A stretch of DNA of 64,000 nucleotides from Burkholderiaceae bacterium (GCA_030123545.1 CP126124.1:1984001-2048000); one strand, 5' to 3'; counted from the first letter of the stretch, positions 8,184-17,163 are shown. Program-made: numbers and translations. Notes: generated by a model from the sequence alone, not told the origin.

Positions 8184-8449
8184 GTCGTGATCAACTCGCC
8201 GAGCGCGGAACGGATCGATTGAATGCTGGTGAATACGTTGCGCTTGAGCATGTGGTCGGGAAACTCGACGTCGAACGCGCCTTCGAGCGCAAGCATCACG
8301 TTCACGCTGGCATGCGAGGTCATGCCCGACTGGTACAGGTCGGCGCCGGTGTCGAGCGAACTGGCGTCGACGTTCAGTCGGCCGTAGTCGCGCAGAACAG
8401 CCCGGATTTGTGTTTCGGCTTGATCGGTGGTGTCCATGGTCGTTCTCAT
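8180..8449 (-). CDS. acyl/aminoacyl carrier protein
   Basis: 89 residues with acyl carrier protein architecture. The phosphopantetheine site is Ser45 in SGMTSHASVNVMLALE, with TSH replacing the usual DSL. This GxTSxASVxxMLALE pattern, with FDVEFPDHMLKRNVF after it, resembles carrier proteins served by amino acid:carrier-protein ligases rather than fatty-acid ACP. It overlaps the upstream transferase gene (ATGA) and the downstream hydrolase gene (GTGA), so all three form one translationally coupled operon. The ATG at 8437 is an alternative start. Confidence 0.85.
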   Translation of the reverse strand: MRTTMDTTDQAETQIRAVLRDYGRLNVDASSLDTGADLYQSGMTSHASVNVMLALEGAFDVEFPDHMLKRNVFTSIQSIRSALGELITT

Positions 8450-8910
8450 GAAAGGGGGGCGGAATCGGACGGTGAATCGTGTGGTGCGAAAAGCACGGTG
8501 ACCATCGCTCCCGCGTAGTCCCCATCGTGGCTCAGGCTCAGCAGGATCTGTGCGACGCCCATCGCATGCGCGAGCTGCGCGACGCGTCCGTGCAATGCCA
8601 GCTCGCAGTCGCCGTCGTGCAGCCTTCGAACCTCGATTTCACGCCAGCCGACGCCCGCGTTGCTGAGCTTTAAGGCCTTGATCGTGGCTTCCTTGGCCGC
8701 GAAGCGTGCCGCCAGCCGCTGCGCGCACATGCCGACGCCGCTGCGCGCATGTTCGATTTCGTGCTCGGTGAACAGCCGGCGGGTGAACAGGTCACCGAAC
8801 TCGCGCATCGACTCTTCGATCTGGCTGATTTGTACCAGGTCGTAACCCACCGCCAAGCCCGCCGCGAGGCTTCTCAGGGTGTCGGACGCCAATCTGGGCA
8901 TGTATTCCAT
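8446..8910 (-). CDS. AcpS-type 4'-phosphopantetheinyl transferase (dedicated)
   Basis: 154 residues. Attaches phosphopantetheine from CoA to a carrier-protein serine. AcpS signatures: VGYDLVQISQIEESMREFG (first metal-binding Asp) and RLAARFAAKEATIKAL (the KEA motif), plus a C-terminal LSLSHDGDYAGAMVTVLF strand. A housekeeping acpS normally sits near pdxJ and era; its place here, overlapping a carrier-protein gene by 4 bases, points to a pathway-specific enzyme. The start could be 8910 or the ATG three codons in; neither has a strong ribosome binding site. Confidence 0.85.
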   Translation of the reverse strand: MEYMPRLASDTLRSLAAGLAVGYDLVQISQIEESMREFGDLFTRRLFTEHEIEHARSGVGMCAQRLAARFAAKEATIKALKLSNAGVGWREIEVRRLHDGDCELALHGRVAQLAHAMGVAQILLSLSHDGDYAGAMVTVLFAPHDSPSDSAPLS

Positions 8911-9106
8911 GCTTACATTCTAGGATTGACCCATGCGACGAATTCAACTACCGCCGCGATATTAGTCCGATGTAACTAGTGGTTATCGCTTTCGTTTCCG
9001 GGTCGTAAATCGGGGCGCTAGTATTGCATTCGTTGCGGGTTCGGCTCCGTCGCGGCAAGGCGCGGATCCGGGGCGACCGATGATGATTTTTCGGGAGGGA
9101 AGTCAC
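8911..9106. other. divergent intergenic region of the carrier-protein locus
   Basis: Separates the leftward transferase-carrier-hydrolase operon from the rightward ligase. The stretch 8940-9020 is noticeably AT-richer than its flanks and is where divergent promoters would be expected, but I could not assign a convincing -35/-10 pair or dyad. Confidence 0.3.
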
Positions 9107-9211
9107 GTGGATCAGCGTGTTGTTCGCGGGGCCGGCGCAGGCTTTGCGTCGCTGCTCAAGGCGGCTCGGCACATGGCGGTCGAGGTCGCGGTGACGCATC
9201 TCTGTCACTGA
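9107..9211 (+). CDS. possible 34-residue small protein upstream of the ligase
   Basis: GTG start preceded at good spacing by a strong ribosome binding site (GGGAGGGA, 9093-9100). It encodes 34 residues beginning VDQRVVRGAGAGFASLLKAA and ending VTHLCH, with one Cys. It stops 16 bases before the ligase ATG. It could be a leader peptide, a small functional peptide or chance; the ribosome binding site is the main support. Confidence 0.35.
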   Translation: MDQRVVRGAGAGFASLLKAARHMAVEVAVTHLCH

Positions 9212-9227
9212 TGTTCAAGGACGCATC

Positions 9228-10139
9228 ATGCCCATTGCCTACGATATCGAAAACTTCTACGCGGGCTTGGTCGAGCACGGGCTGATCATCCCGACCGGGG
9301 TCAAGGGCGTCTACGGCCGCAACGCCGTGTTCGAAGATATTCTGGCCCGGTTCGATGCGCTGGTCGGACGCATCGCGGCGCCGGACGGCGCGCAGCCGAT
9401 GATGTTTCCGCCGGTGCTGCCGCGCGCGGTGCTGGACAAGGTCGGGTACATGGGAAGCTTCCCGCAGTTGTCGGGCGCGGTGCACAGCTTTTTCGGCGAC
9501 GAGGCGCAGGCGCGCGAGCTGACGGCCCGCGTTCAAAGCGGCGAACGCTGGGACGACCTGCTCGGCATCACCGATCTCATGCTCAACCCCGCCGCCTGCT
9601 ACCCGGTCTATCCGGCATTCAGCGGCCTGCTGCCCGGCGACGGTCGCCTCGTGACGTTGCTGGCCTGGGTCTTCCGGCACGAGCCGTCCGACGAGCCGAC
9701 GCGGCAGCAATCGTTTCGCGTACGCGAATTCGTCCGCATGGGCAGGCCGCAAGACGTGCTCGAATGGCGCGATGGGTGGTTGCAGCGCGGCCTGAAGATC
9801 CTGCAGGGCCTGGGGTTGCCGACGCAGAGCGACGTCGCGTCCGATCCGTTCTTTGGCCGCGCCGGCAAGATGATGGCCGCGAATCAGCGCGATCAGCGGC
9901 TGAAATTCGAGATCCTGGTGCCGGTGATCTCGCGTGAAAACCCGACGGCGCTGTGTTCGTTCAACTGGCACCAGGACTATTTCACTTCGAAGTTCGGCAT
10001 TCGCGGTGCCGACGAATCGCTGGCGCACACGGCCTGCCTTGGTTTCGGCCTGGAGCGCGTGACGCTGGCGCTGATCCGGGCGCACGGCTTCGACCCTGGG
10101 ACCTGGCCGGACTCGGTCCGGACCCAACTCTGGCCTTGA
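9228..10139 (+). CDS. amino acid:[carrier protein] ligase (atypical seryl-tRNA synthetase homologue)
   Basis: 303-residue class II synthetase catalytic core with no tRNA-binding domain. Family members activate a small amino acid with ATP and load it onto the phosphopantetheine of a partner carrier protein. Visible: AACYPVYPAF (zinc Cys), FRHEPSDEPTRQQSFRVREF (motif 2 region with the zinc-binding Glu and catalytic Arg), HTACLGFGLERVTLAL (second zinc Cys, then motif 3). These match the Bradyrhizobium-type ligases. The partner carrier protein is encoded just across the divergent promoter. ATG at 9228 follows AAGGA. Which amino acid is used (Gly or Ala are typical) cannot be read. Confidence 0.85.
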   Translation: MPIAYDIENFYAGLVEHGLIIPTGVKGVYGRNAVFEDILARFDALVGRIAAPDGAQPMMFPPVLPRAVLDKVGYMGSFPQLSGAVHSFFGDEAQARELTARVQSGERWDDLLGITDLMLNPAACYPVYPAFSGLLPGDGRLVTLLAWVFRHEPSDEPTRQQSFRVREFVRMGRPQDVLEWRDGWLQRGLKILQGLGLPTQSDVASDPFFGRAGKMMAANQRDQRLKFEILVPVISRENPTALCSFNWHQDYFTSKFGIRGADESLAHTACLGFGLERVTLALIRAHGFDPGTWPDSVRTQLWP

Positions 10140-10157
10140 CGCTGCGCAGCAGCGCTG

Positions 10158-10174
10158 CCGGCGCTGAACGCCGG
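10158..10174 (+). terminator. short hairpin after the ligase gene
   Basis: CCGGCG-CTGAA-CGCCGG: a perfect 6-bp GC stem with a 5-base loop, 18 bases past the ligase stop. There is no T-run, so intrinsic termination is uncertain. A second GC dyad (CCCCGG/CCGGGG, about 10312-10324) lies between the convergent genes. Confidence 0.3.
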
Positions 10175-10329
10175 TCGCACGCATGCAGGCGAAGGTGACG
10201 AGCCTTGACCCCGGCACTGACTCCACAGTTAGGGCTGCTTGGTTCCCCACCTGACCCGGTTGGCCGCTTCACCATGCGGGAAGGCCCGTCGCTGGCCATT
10301 TTATGCGACGCCCCGGTCCGGGGCTGGGT

Positions 10330-10875
10330 TCAGCCGCCCCTTGGCAGCATGCGCCGCAGGGTGTTGTCGCGCTGCACGTAGTGATGGAACAGCGCGGCCG
10401 CCGCGTGCAGGCCGATCAGAAAGTAGCCGATGGTGGCGATCGTTTCGTGAATTTCCTGGATCTGCTTTCCCAGTGCTTTGTTCTGCCCGATCAGATGCGG
10501 CAGCGTGAGGCCGAAGAACGGAACCGGATCGCCTTTCGCGCTGAGCGTCAGCCAACCGAGCAGCGGCATCGCGATCATGAACAGGTAAAGCAGCAGATGG
10601 ACGAGCCGGGCGAGCGACTCCTGCCATGCCGGCGGCTTGGGCTCGATCGGCGGCGTGGACCGGCCGACGCGGGCCAGCAACCGCAGCCACACGAGTATGA
10701 ACGCCGTCAGGCCGAGCATGTAGTGCCAGGTCTTCAGGCCGTCGTGGATCGCGCTGCCCTTGGCGAACAGATCGTCCAGATCCTGGCATGCGTACACCGC
10801 GACGATCAGCACCAGCATCAGCCAGTGCAGTGCGATGTTGGTGCGGCTGTAGCCTTGCCGCGATGATGGGGCCAT
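10330..10875 (-). CDS. cytochrome b561-family membrane protein
   Basis: 181-residue, four-helix di-haem cytochrome b of the bacterial b561 type, an inner-membrane electron carrier from the quinone pool. Haem-ligand histidines are seen in TNIALHWLMLVLIVAVY (helix 1), GLKTWHYMLGLTAFILVWL (helix 2), ARLVHLLLYLFMIAMPLLGW (helix 3) and IGYFLIGLHAAAALFHHYV (helix 4). The start at 10875 directly precedes the first helix; a longer frame running through dnaX in antisense is spurious. It is divergent from dnaX with 96 bases between. Confidence 0.88.
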   Translation of the reverse strand: MAPSSRQGYSRTNIALHWLMLVLIVAVYACQDLDDLFAKGSAIHDGLKTWHYMLGLTAFILVWLRLLARVGRSTPPIEPKPPAWQESLARLVHLLLYLFMIAMPLLGWLTLSAKGDPVPFFGLTLPHLIGQNKALGKQIQEIHETIATIGYFLIGLHAAAALFHHYVQRDNTLRRMLPRGG

Positions 10876-10971
10876 GGCGCCTCCCGGGGTCGATTGCGTC
10901 CCGGAAATGATAGCCCAGGGCGCGCCGATGGCGGCAGCCTCGGCGCAGTCGGCGTTGACTAGAATCAAGCC

Positions 10972-12753
10972 ATGTCGTATCTGGTGCTCGCGCGCAAGTA
11001 CCGTCCGCGGACGTTCGCTGAGCTCGTGGGCCAGGAGCACGTGGTGCAGGCGCTGTCCAATGCGCTGGCCACGCAGCGGCTGCACCATGCATATCTGTTC
11101 ACCGGCACGCGCGGCGTCGGCAAGACCACGGTGTCGCGCATTCTCGCGAAGTCGCTCAACTGCACCGGCCCCGACGGCAAAGGGAATATCACTGCAAGCC
11201 CATGCGGGGTCTGCCAGTCCTGCTCTGATATCGATAGCGGACGGTTTGTCGACTACACCGAGCTCGATGCCGCGTCGAACCGCGGTGTCGACGAGATCCA
11301 GACGCTGCTGGAGCAGGCCGTGTACAAGCCGGTGCAGGGCCGCTTCAAGGTGTTCATGATCGACGAGGTGCACATGCTGACCGGGCATGCGTTCAACGCG
11401 ATGCTCAAGACGCTCGAGGAGCCGCCCGAGTACCTGAAGTTCGTGCTGGCCACGACCGATCCGCAGAAGGTGCCGGTCACCGTGCTGTCGCGCTGCCTGC
11501 AGTTCAACCTGCGCCCGATGGCGCCCGAGGTCGTGCAGCATCATCTGGAGCAGGTGCTGCTGCAGGAGGACGTGGCGGCCGAAGCGCCGGCGCTGCGCCT
11601 GCTCGCGCGCGCGGCGCGCGGCTCGATGCGCGATGCGCTGTCGCTGACGGATCAGGCGATTGCGTACGGCAACGGCCGCATCGAAGAGGCCGGGGTGCGC
11701 GCGATGCTCGGCAGCGCGGACCGCGGCCATGTGCTGCGCCTGATCGAGGCGCTGGCGCGCGGCGATGGACGCGCCGTGGTCGACACCTGCGACGAGTTGC
11801 GGGTGCAGGGCTTGAGCGGCGCCTCCACGCTGGAAGAGATGAGCGCCGTGCTGCAGCGCATCGCGGTGTGCCAGGCGGTGCCCGATGCGGCGGGTGCGCT
11901 GGCCGATGACCCGGACGCGCAGGACGCGGCTCGGCTCGCCGCGCTGCTGCCGGCCGACGAGACCCAGCTGCTGTACAGCATCTGCCTGCACGGCCGCGCC
12001 GAACTGGGCCTGGCGCCCGACGAATATGCGGCGCTGACGATGGTGCTGCTGCGCCTGCTCGCGTTCAAGCCGGCTACGCCCAAGCGCGAGCCGACCGGCT
12101 TGGCGGCGGAAAAAAAAACTTCGCCTGAACTTGCCACGACGCGAAAAGCGCCCGTGCCGCCAACTGCGGCGGCGTCGGCTGCGAGTCCGCCGGGCTTGCG
12201 GCTGCCGCTGCGCGATGCGGGGATTTCTGAAAGAAAAGTGGTCGATGCGCCCGATCCTTCTGCGGAAGGTGCTACTGAAACAATAGCAATCCCGGTGCGG
12301 CTGCAGTCCGAGCCCGGCGACCGCACGCAGCCGCGCGCCGGCGCTGAAGGCGCGGCGGACTTCGAGCCTTCGTCCGACGGCGACTTCTGGCACGCGCTGG
12401 TGCAGCAGTTGATCGACGGCGGCGCGGTGGCGGCGCTGGTGCGCGAGCTCGCGTTGCAGTCGCAGCTGGTGGCGCGCGACACCGGTCACTGGATGCTGCG
12501 CGTCGAGCGCGAGTCGCTGAACCAGCCCGCGAATCGCGAGCGGTTGCGCGCGGCGCTGGCCGCGGCCGGCCATGCGGTGGACTTGAGCGTCGAGGTCGGC
12601 GCGATCACCGACAGCCCGGCGCGGCGCATCGCGGCGGCCGAGCAGCGCCGGCAGCGCGCCGCGGAGGCGACCATACTCGGCGATCCGTTCGTGCAATCGA
12701 TGATGCGCGACTTCGGCGCGAAAATCGTTCCCGGCAGCATCAAGCCGATCTGA
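10972..12753 (+). CDS. dnaX: DNA polymerase III subunits tau/gamma
   Basis: Clamp-loader ATPase of the replisome. 593 residues: [20 protein letters not shown], Walker [10 protein letters not shown], a zinc knuckle with CGVCQSC, Walker [22 protein letters not shown] and the sensor 1 region [17 protein letters not shown]. Clamp-loader domains I-III run to about residue 370, followed by a Pro/Ala-rich linker and the tau-specific C-terminal domain (about 450-593, [20 protein letters not shown]). An A9 run at 12110-12118, just after domain III, could generate a shorter gamma form. Head of the dnaX-ybaB-(DUF1176)-recR cluster. Confidence 0.97.
   Translation: MSYLVLARKYRPRTFAELVGQEHVVQALSNALATQRLHHAYLFTGTRGVGKTTVSRILAKSLNCTGPDGKGNITASPCGVCQSCSDIDSGRFVDYTELDAASNRGVDEIQTLLEQAVYKPVQGRFKVFMIDEVHMLTGHAFNAMLKTLEEPPEYLKFVLATTDPQKVPVTVLSRCLQFNLRPMAPEVVQHHLEQVLLQEDVAAEAPALRLLARAARGSMRDALSLTDQAIAYGNGRIEEAGVRAMLGSADRGHVLRLIEALARGDGRAVVDTCDELRVQGLSGASTLEEMSAVLQRIAVCQAVPDAAGALADDPDAQDAARLAALLPADETQLLYSICLHGRAELGLAPDEYAALTMVLLRLLAFKPATPKREPTGLAAEKKTSPELATTRKAPVPPTAAASAASPPGLRLPLRDAGISERKVVDAPDPSAEGATETIAIPVRLQSEPGDRTQPRAGAEGAADFEPSSDGDFWHALVQQLIDGGAVAALVRELALQSQLVARDTGHWMLRVERESLNQPANRERLRAALAAAGHAVDLSVEVGAITDSPARRIAAAEQRRQRAAEATILGDPFVQSMMRDFGAKIVPGSIKPI
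12109..12128 (+). promoter_or_regulatory. A9 slippery site in dnaX with nearby -1 frame stop
   Basis: Zero frame reads GAA AAA AAA ACT (codons 380-383). Slipping by -1, or transcription adding one A, gives AAC TTC GCC TGA with the stop at 12126-12128. The product would be about 385 residues ending right after clamp-loader domain III, the gamma-like size. E. coli uses A AAA AAG with frameshifting and Thermus uses transcriptional slippage on A9. Confidence 0.55.
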
Positions 12754-12787
12754 AATTCGATCACGATCTCAATCTCACGGAGGAATC

Positions 12788-13120
12788 ATGTTCAACAAAG
12801 GACAGCTGGCCGGCCTGATGAAGCAGGCCCAGGCGATGCAGGACAACCTGAAGAAGGCGCAGGAGGAACTGGCGACGATGGAAATCACCGCCGAGTCCGG
12901 CGCCGGCCTGGTCAAGGTCACGATGACCTGCAAGCACGACGTCAAGCGCATCAGCATCGATCCGAGTCTGCTCGCCGAAGACAAGGACATGCTCGAGGAT
13001 TTGGTGGCGGCCGCGTTCAACGCGGCAGTGCGCAAGGCCGAGGAAGTCTCGCAGGAGAAGCTGGGCAAGATCACCGCCGGCATGCCGGGCCTGCCGGGGG
13101 GCATGAAGTTTCCGTTCTGA
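12788..13120 (+). CDS. ybaB: YbaB/EbfC nucleoid-associated protein
   Basis: 110-residue small DNA-binding dimer, usually encoded between dnaX and recR. Typical sequence: [40 protein letters not shown] and a C-terminal [19 protein letters not shown] tail. Strong ribosome binding site GGAGG 6 bases before the ATG. Its stop codon overlaps the next gene's ATG (TGATG), so translation is probably coupled. Confidence 0.95.
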   Translation: MFNKGQLAGLMKQAQAMQDNLKKAQEELATMEITAESGAGLVKVTMTCKHDVKRISIDPSLLAEDKDMLEDLVAAAFNAAVRKAEEVSQEKLGKITAGMPGLPGGMKFPF

Positions 13121-14187
13121 TGCGGCGGTCCCTGAGCACCGTCGCCGCCGCCCTGCTGGTGCTGGCCGGCGGCAACGCATGGGCGGCGCCGCCGGCCGTG
13201 CCGGCATACCGGGAGTTCAAGGACTGGATTGTCGGCTGCGACAACCAGCGCACCTGTATTGCCAAGTCGGCCGCTCCTGACGAATCCGATGCCGACACGC
13301 TCAAGTTTCGGCGCGAGGCGGGTGGCGCGGGAGCGTTGACTGCTTCGATCGCGTCCGACAGCGCGATCGATCCTTCGTCTCTTCGCCTCGATGGCCAACC
13401 GCTGGCGAGCGGCCTGCATTGGTTGAGTGACGCGGACATCGGCGGCTACCGGCTCGGAGGCGCCGGGGCACTGGCGCTGGCGCGCAGCCTTGCGGCCGGC
13501 AGCGTTCTGGAAACCTCGGCCGACAAAGGCCGGCCGCCGGTTTCGTTGCGCGGCCTTTCCGCGGCGTTGCTGTTCATCGACGACGTGCAGGGGCGCGTGG
13601 GTAATCAGACGGCATTGCTGCGCGCGGGAAGTGGCGCGGCTTCGGCAGTGCCAGCAGCCCCCGCCTTACCGGTGCTGCATGCCGCGCCGAGGCCTGCGCC
13701 GTTGCCTGGAGCGCAGGCGTTTGCGCGCGCCGTGCGCGTGAGCCATGCGGCGCTCCTGAAGCAGCACTGCGACCCCGACCTGAGCGACTTCGGCGACGAC
13801 AGCGCCGAGCCGCTCACGGGTACCGATGCTCTGGTGCTGCTGACTTGCTGGAGCGGGGCCTATCAGTCGAGCCTGCTGGTGTTGCGCGCGCCGCGCAGCG
13901 CACCGGCTCAGGCGCAACTGGTCGCCCTGCCGCCTCCGCCCGGAGCGCCCAGGTCCGATCCGGATGACGATCCGGCGGTGCTGACCGAGGCCGATTACTC
14001 ACCCGCGGATGCGACGCTGTCGACTTCGGCCAAGGGGCGCGGCCTGGCCGACTGCGGCGTTGCAGCCCAGTGGGTGTTCGACGGCAAAGGCTTCGAGCCG
14101 TCGCGCTACGACTACCAGGACCGCTGCAGCGGCGAGCCCGGCGACTGGTTGCCGCTGTATCGCACACAGGTCGACAAGGCCCGGTGA
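13120..14187 (+). CDS. DUF1176 domain protein, exported
   Basis: 355 residues with a clear Sec signal ([18 protein letters not shown]). The mature N-terminus [19 protein letters not shown] is the hallmark of DUF1176 proteins, periplasmic proteins of unknown function. The C-terminal half has paired cysteines ([25 protein letters not shown] and DRCSG), likely disulfides. It interrupts the common ybaB-recR adjacency: its start overlaps the ybaB stop and its end is one base from the recR ATG. Confidence 0.8.
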   Translation: MRRSLSTVAAALLVLAGGNAWAAPPAVPAYREFKDWIVGCDNQRTCIAKSAAPDESDADTLKFRREAGGAGALTASIASDSAIDPSSLRLDGQPLASGLHWLSDADIGGYRLGGAGALALARSLAAGSVLETSADKGRPPVSLRGLSAALLFIDDVQGRVGNQTALLRAGSGAASAVPAAPALPVLHAAPRPAPLPGAQAFARAVRVSHAALLKQHCDPDLSDFGDDSAEPLTGTDALVLLTCWSGAYQSSLLVLRAPRSAPAQAQLVALPPPPGAPRSDPDDDPAVLTEADYSPADATLSTSAKGRGLADCGVAAQWVFDGKGFEPSRYDYQDRCSGEPGDWLPLYRTQVDKAR

Positions 14188-14188
14188 A

Positions 14189-14779
14189 ATGGCCGACACG
14201 CATTCTCTTGATGCCTTGATTCAGGCACTGCGCCGTTTGCCCGGCGTCGGTATCAAGTCTGCCCAGCGCATGGCGTTCCATTTGCTCCAGCATGACCGCG
14301 AGGGCGCCCGGCTGTTAGCGCGCTCGCTCGCGGATGCAGCGGATCACATCCGGCATTGCGAACGGTGCCACACCTTCACCGAGAACGCGGTCTGCGCGAC
14401 CTGCCAGGATCCGCGGCGCGACCGCAGCAAGCTGTGCGTGGTCGAAACCCCGGCGGACCAGGCGGCGCTGGAGCGCACCGGCGCCTACCGCGGCCTGTAT
14501 TTCGTGCTGATGGGCAAGCTCAGCCCGCTGGACGGCATCGGACCCCGGGACATCGGGCTCGACGCGCTGTTCGAGCGCGCGGCCGATGGCGAGGTGCAGG
14601 AGCTGATCCTGGCCACCAACTTCACCGCCGAGGGCGAGGCGACGGCCCATGTGATCGGCGAGGCGCTGCGCAGCCGCGGCCTCAAGGTGACGCGGCTGTC
14701 GCGCGGCGTGCCGGCCGGCGCCGAGCTCGAATACGTGGACCTGGGCACGATCGCGCATGCATTGACCGACCGGCGCTGA
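14189..14779 (+). CDS. recR: recombination mediator RecR
   Basis: 196 residues. Acts with RecO/RecF to load RecA at gaps. Visible: helix-hairpin-helix [20 protein letters not shown], the four-cysteine zinc finger [16 protein letters not shown], and a Toprim domain ([35 protein letters not shown]) with a Walker-like C-terminus [15 protein letters not shown]. The ATG at 14189 is the only start matching the family N-terminus; the frame extends upstream only as an overlap with the preceding gene. The 283 bases downstream (14780-15062) show no gene. Confidence 0.96.
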   Translation: MADTHSLDALIQALRRLPGVGIKSAQRMAFHLLQHDREGARLLARSLADAADHIRHCERCHTFTENAVCATCQDPRRDRSKLCVVETPADQAALERTGAYRGLYFVLMGKLSPLDGIGPRDIGLDALFERAADGEVQELILATNFTAEGEATAHVIGEALRSRGLKVTRLSRGVPAGAELEYVDLGTIAHALTDRR

Positions 14780-15062
14780 AGGCCGGGCAGCCGCATCGCG
14801 GCCGCCGATCGATAGCCTGCCACTGGCCCGCCCCGTGCAGCGCATCGGTTACATCGTGTTGTATCTGACCGGTGGATCGCACTGCCGCGTGCGGTTCGGT
14901 TTCCCGCGCTGCTCGTCAACCTCGCGATCTGGCTTGTCGCCTATTACCAAAGCCTGAAACGCCGTTGGTTTTACGTACAAACCCGCGCACGGGATGTTCC
15001 CGATGCCGGCCCGGGGCCGCTTTCCTATGCTGGCATGAGACCAACCGCGGGAGAGATCGAAC

Positions 15063-16109
15063 ATGCAAGGCCCGACGCTGAACCGACGCCGCGTGGTCAC
15101 GCTCGCGGGAGCGGCGGCGGCCGCGCTTGCCGTTCCGGCGCTGCGCGCCCAGACCCGGCTGGAGAAGCCGAAACTCACGATCGCGGTCGGCGGCAAGTCG
15201 GCTTTCTACTACCTGCCGCTGACGATCGCCGAGCAACTGGGCTATTTCAAGGCTGAAGGCCTGCAGGTGGAAATCGACGATTTCGCCGGTGGCTCCAAGG
15301 CTTTGCAGGCGGTGGTCGGCGGTTCGGCCGACGTGTGCTCGGGCGCGTTCGAGCACACGATCGCGTTGCAGAGCAAGGGGCAGTTCTACACCGCGTTCGT
15401 GCTGCAGGGCCGGGCGCCGCAGATCGTGCTCGGGGTGTCGACCAAGGCGCTGCCGGACTACAAGAGGCTGGCCGACCTGCGCGGCAGGAAGATCGGTGTT
15501 TCGGCGCCTGGCTCGTCGACCAACATGGTGGCCGACATGGTGCTGGCCCGCGGCGGCATCAAACCATCGGCGGTGAGCTTCATCGGCGTCGGCGTGTCCA
15601 GCGGCGCGCTGACCGCGCTGCGCGCCGGGCAGATCGACGCGATCAGCAATGTCGACCCGGTGATCACGATGCTCGAACAAAAGGGCGAGATCAAGATCAT
15701 CTCGGACACGCGCACGCTGAAAGGCACGCAAGAGTTGTTCGGCGGGCCGATGCCGGCCGGCTGCCTGTACGCGTCGGCGGAGTTCGTCGCGAAGAACCCG
15801 GCTACCTGCCAGGCGCTGGCGAATGCGATCGTGCATGGCCTGAAGTGGCTGCAAACCGCGGGGCCGGGCGACATCATCAAGACCGTGCCCGAGTCGTACC
15901 TGCTCGGTGACCGGGCGCTGTACCTGGCCGCGTTCGAGAAGATCCGCGAGGCGATTTCGCCGGACGGCGTGATTCCGGCCGACGGCCCGCGCACCGCGCT
16001 CAGGGCCTTGAGCAGCTTCGATCCGACGATCCACGCCGACCGGATCGACCTGGCCCGGATCTACACGAACCAGTTCGCGCTGCGCGCCAGGGACAGGTTC
16101 AAGGCGTGA
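15063..16109 (+). CDS. NitT/TauT-type ABC substrate-binding protein
   Basis: 348-residue periplasmic binding protein of the NMT1/SsuA class for nitrate, sulfonate, taurine or similar ligands. N-terminus NRRRVVTLAGAAAAALAVPA is twin-arginine-like. The mature part has FYYLPLTIAEQLGYFKAEGL, VGGSADVCSGAFEHTIAL and YKRLADLRGRKIGVSAPGSS, all standard for this class. Followed by its ATPase and permease genes (16326, 17164). Ligand not inferable. Confidence 0.88.
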   Translation: MQGPTLNRRRVVTLAGAAAAALAVPALRAQTRLEKPKLTIAVGGKSAFYYLPLTIAEQLGYFKAEGLQVEIDDFAGGSKALQAVVGGSADVCSGAFEHTIALQSKGQFYTAFVLQGRAPQIVLGVSTKALPDYKRLADLRGRKIGVSAPGSSTNMVADMVLARGGIKPSAVSFIGVGVSSGALTALRAGQIDAISNVDPVITMLEQKGEIKIISDTRTLKGTQELFGGPMPAGCLYASAEFVAKNPATCQALANAIVHGLKWLQTAGPGDIIKTVPESYLLGDRALYLAAFEKIREAISPDGVIPADGPRTALRALSSFDPTIHADRIDLARIYTNQFALRARDRFKA

Positions 16110-16235
16110 GATGAGCCACCCCCAGGCTGCGCGCACTGCGCGTCGCTTCGCCAACCCCCTCACCGGGGGCGCACCCAGCAGCCTGGCGCAGCCAGTTCTG
16201 CGGGTGCCCGCGACCGGCCTACGGTCTGGCCTTCG
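16110..16235. repeat. GC-rich intergenic repeat-like element
   Basis: Starting at the SBP stop there is a palindrome-rich stretch including CCCCCAGGCTGCGCGCACTG (16121-16140) and CCCCCTCACCGGGGG (16154-16168). I recall similar dispersed elements between genes of Comamonadaceae. Only one copy is in the window, so repetition is not shown here. Confidence 0.35.
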
Positions 16236-16325
16236 GCGCCAATGGGTTCCATGCGCTGCGGGTGGCGCGTGGCGCCATGGATAACTGATGAGGGAGGCGG
16301 CCGACGCTGCCGAGGCCATCGCTGC

Positions 16326-17153
16326 ATGTCCGAATTCGCGCTCGAACTGCTGGACGTCACCTGTACGTTCAAGGCCGCGGCGCAGCCGGGCGGTGCACCC
16401 AGCTACACCGCGGTGGCCGACACGACGCTGCGCGTGCGCGCCGGTGAATTCGTCTCGGTGGTCGGGCCGACCGGCTGCGGCAAGTCGACGCTGCTGAACG
16501 TGGCTGCCGGCCTGCTCGCGCCGACATCGGGGCAAGTGCGTGTGTTCGGCGATGCGCTGTCGGGGATCAACCGACGCGCCGGCTACATGTTCCAGTCCGA
16601 CGCGTTGATGCCGTGGCGCAGCGCGCTCGGCAACGTGATGCTGGGCCTGCAGTACCGCGGCGATCCGGAACCCGAGGCGCGCGCGCAGGCAGGTGGCTGG
16701 CTCGAGCGCGTCGGGCTGGCCGGATTCGCCGACCGCTATCCGCATCAACTGTCCGGCGGGATGCGCAAGCGCGCATCGCTGGCCCAGGTGCTGACGCTCG
16801 ACCCGGACATCGTGCTGATGGACGAGCCGTTCAGCGCGCTCGACATCCAGACGCGCCAGCTGATGGAAAACGAGGTGCTCGCGCTGTGGGCCGCCAGGCC
16901 GCGCGCGGTGCTGTTCATCACGCACGACCTCGATGAAGCGATCGCGCTGAGCGACCGCGTCGTGGTGCTGTCGGCCGGACCGGCCACGCATCCGCTCGGC
17001 GAATTCGAGGTCGATCTGCCGCGCCCGCGCGACGTGGCCGAGGTGCGCCAGCAGCCGCGCTTCGTCGACCTGCACGGCCGGATCTGGGCCGTGCTGCGCG
17101 ACCAGGTGCTGGCGAGCTATGCGCGGCAGCTGCGCGGGGCGGCAGTCGCATGA
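16326..17153 (+). CDS. NitT/TauT-type ABC transporter ATPase
   Basis: 275 residues. Walker A GPTGCGKST, Q-loop YMFQSDALMPWRS, signature LSGGMRKRASLAQ, Walker B DIVLMDEPFSALD and switch His in VLFITHDLDEAI. The ATG at 16326 gives the family N-terminus (FALELLDVTCTF); an upstream ATG at 16242 adds non-conserved sequence. It ends 10 bases before the permease ATG, and both belong with the binding protein at 15063. Confidence 0.92.
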   Translation: MSEFALELLDVTCTFKAAAQPGGAPSYTAVADTTLRVRAGEFVSVVGPTGCGKSTLLNVAAGLLAPTSGQVRVFGDALSGINRRAGYMFQSDALMPWRSALGNVMLGLQYRGDPEPEARAQAGGWLERVGLAGFADRYPHQLSGGMRKRASLAQVLTLDPDIVLMDEPFSALDIQTRQLMENEVLALWAARPRAVLFITHDLDEAIALSDRVVVLSAGPATHPLGEFEVDLPRPRDVAEVRQQPRFVDLHGRIWAVLRDQVLASYARQLRGAAVA

Positions 17154-17163
17154 AGGCGGCCGA

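Noticed and set aside
8184..8525. N-terminal extension of the double-hydrolase reading frame up to an ATG at 8525
   Set aside because: It runs antiphase through the carrier-protein gene, has Arg/His-rich unconserved sequence, and the GTG at 8183 overlapping the carrier-protein stop gives a sensible N-terminus.
10876..12696. Long minus-strand frame joining antisense dnaX to cytochrome b561
   Set aside because: The dnaX coding strand is unambiguous and only the last 181 residues, after the ATG at 10875, resemble a protein family.
14780..15062. Possible tRNA or small RNA in the gap after recR
   Set aside because: No cloverleaf or clear hairpin with a T-run was found.
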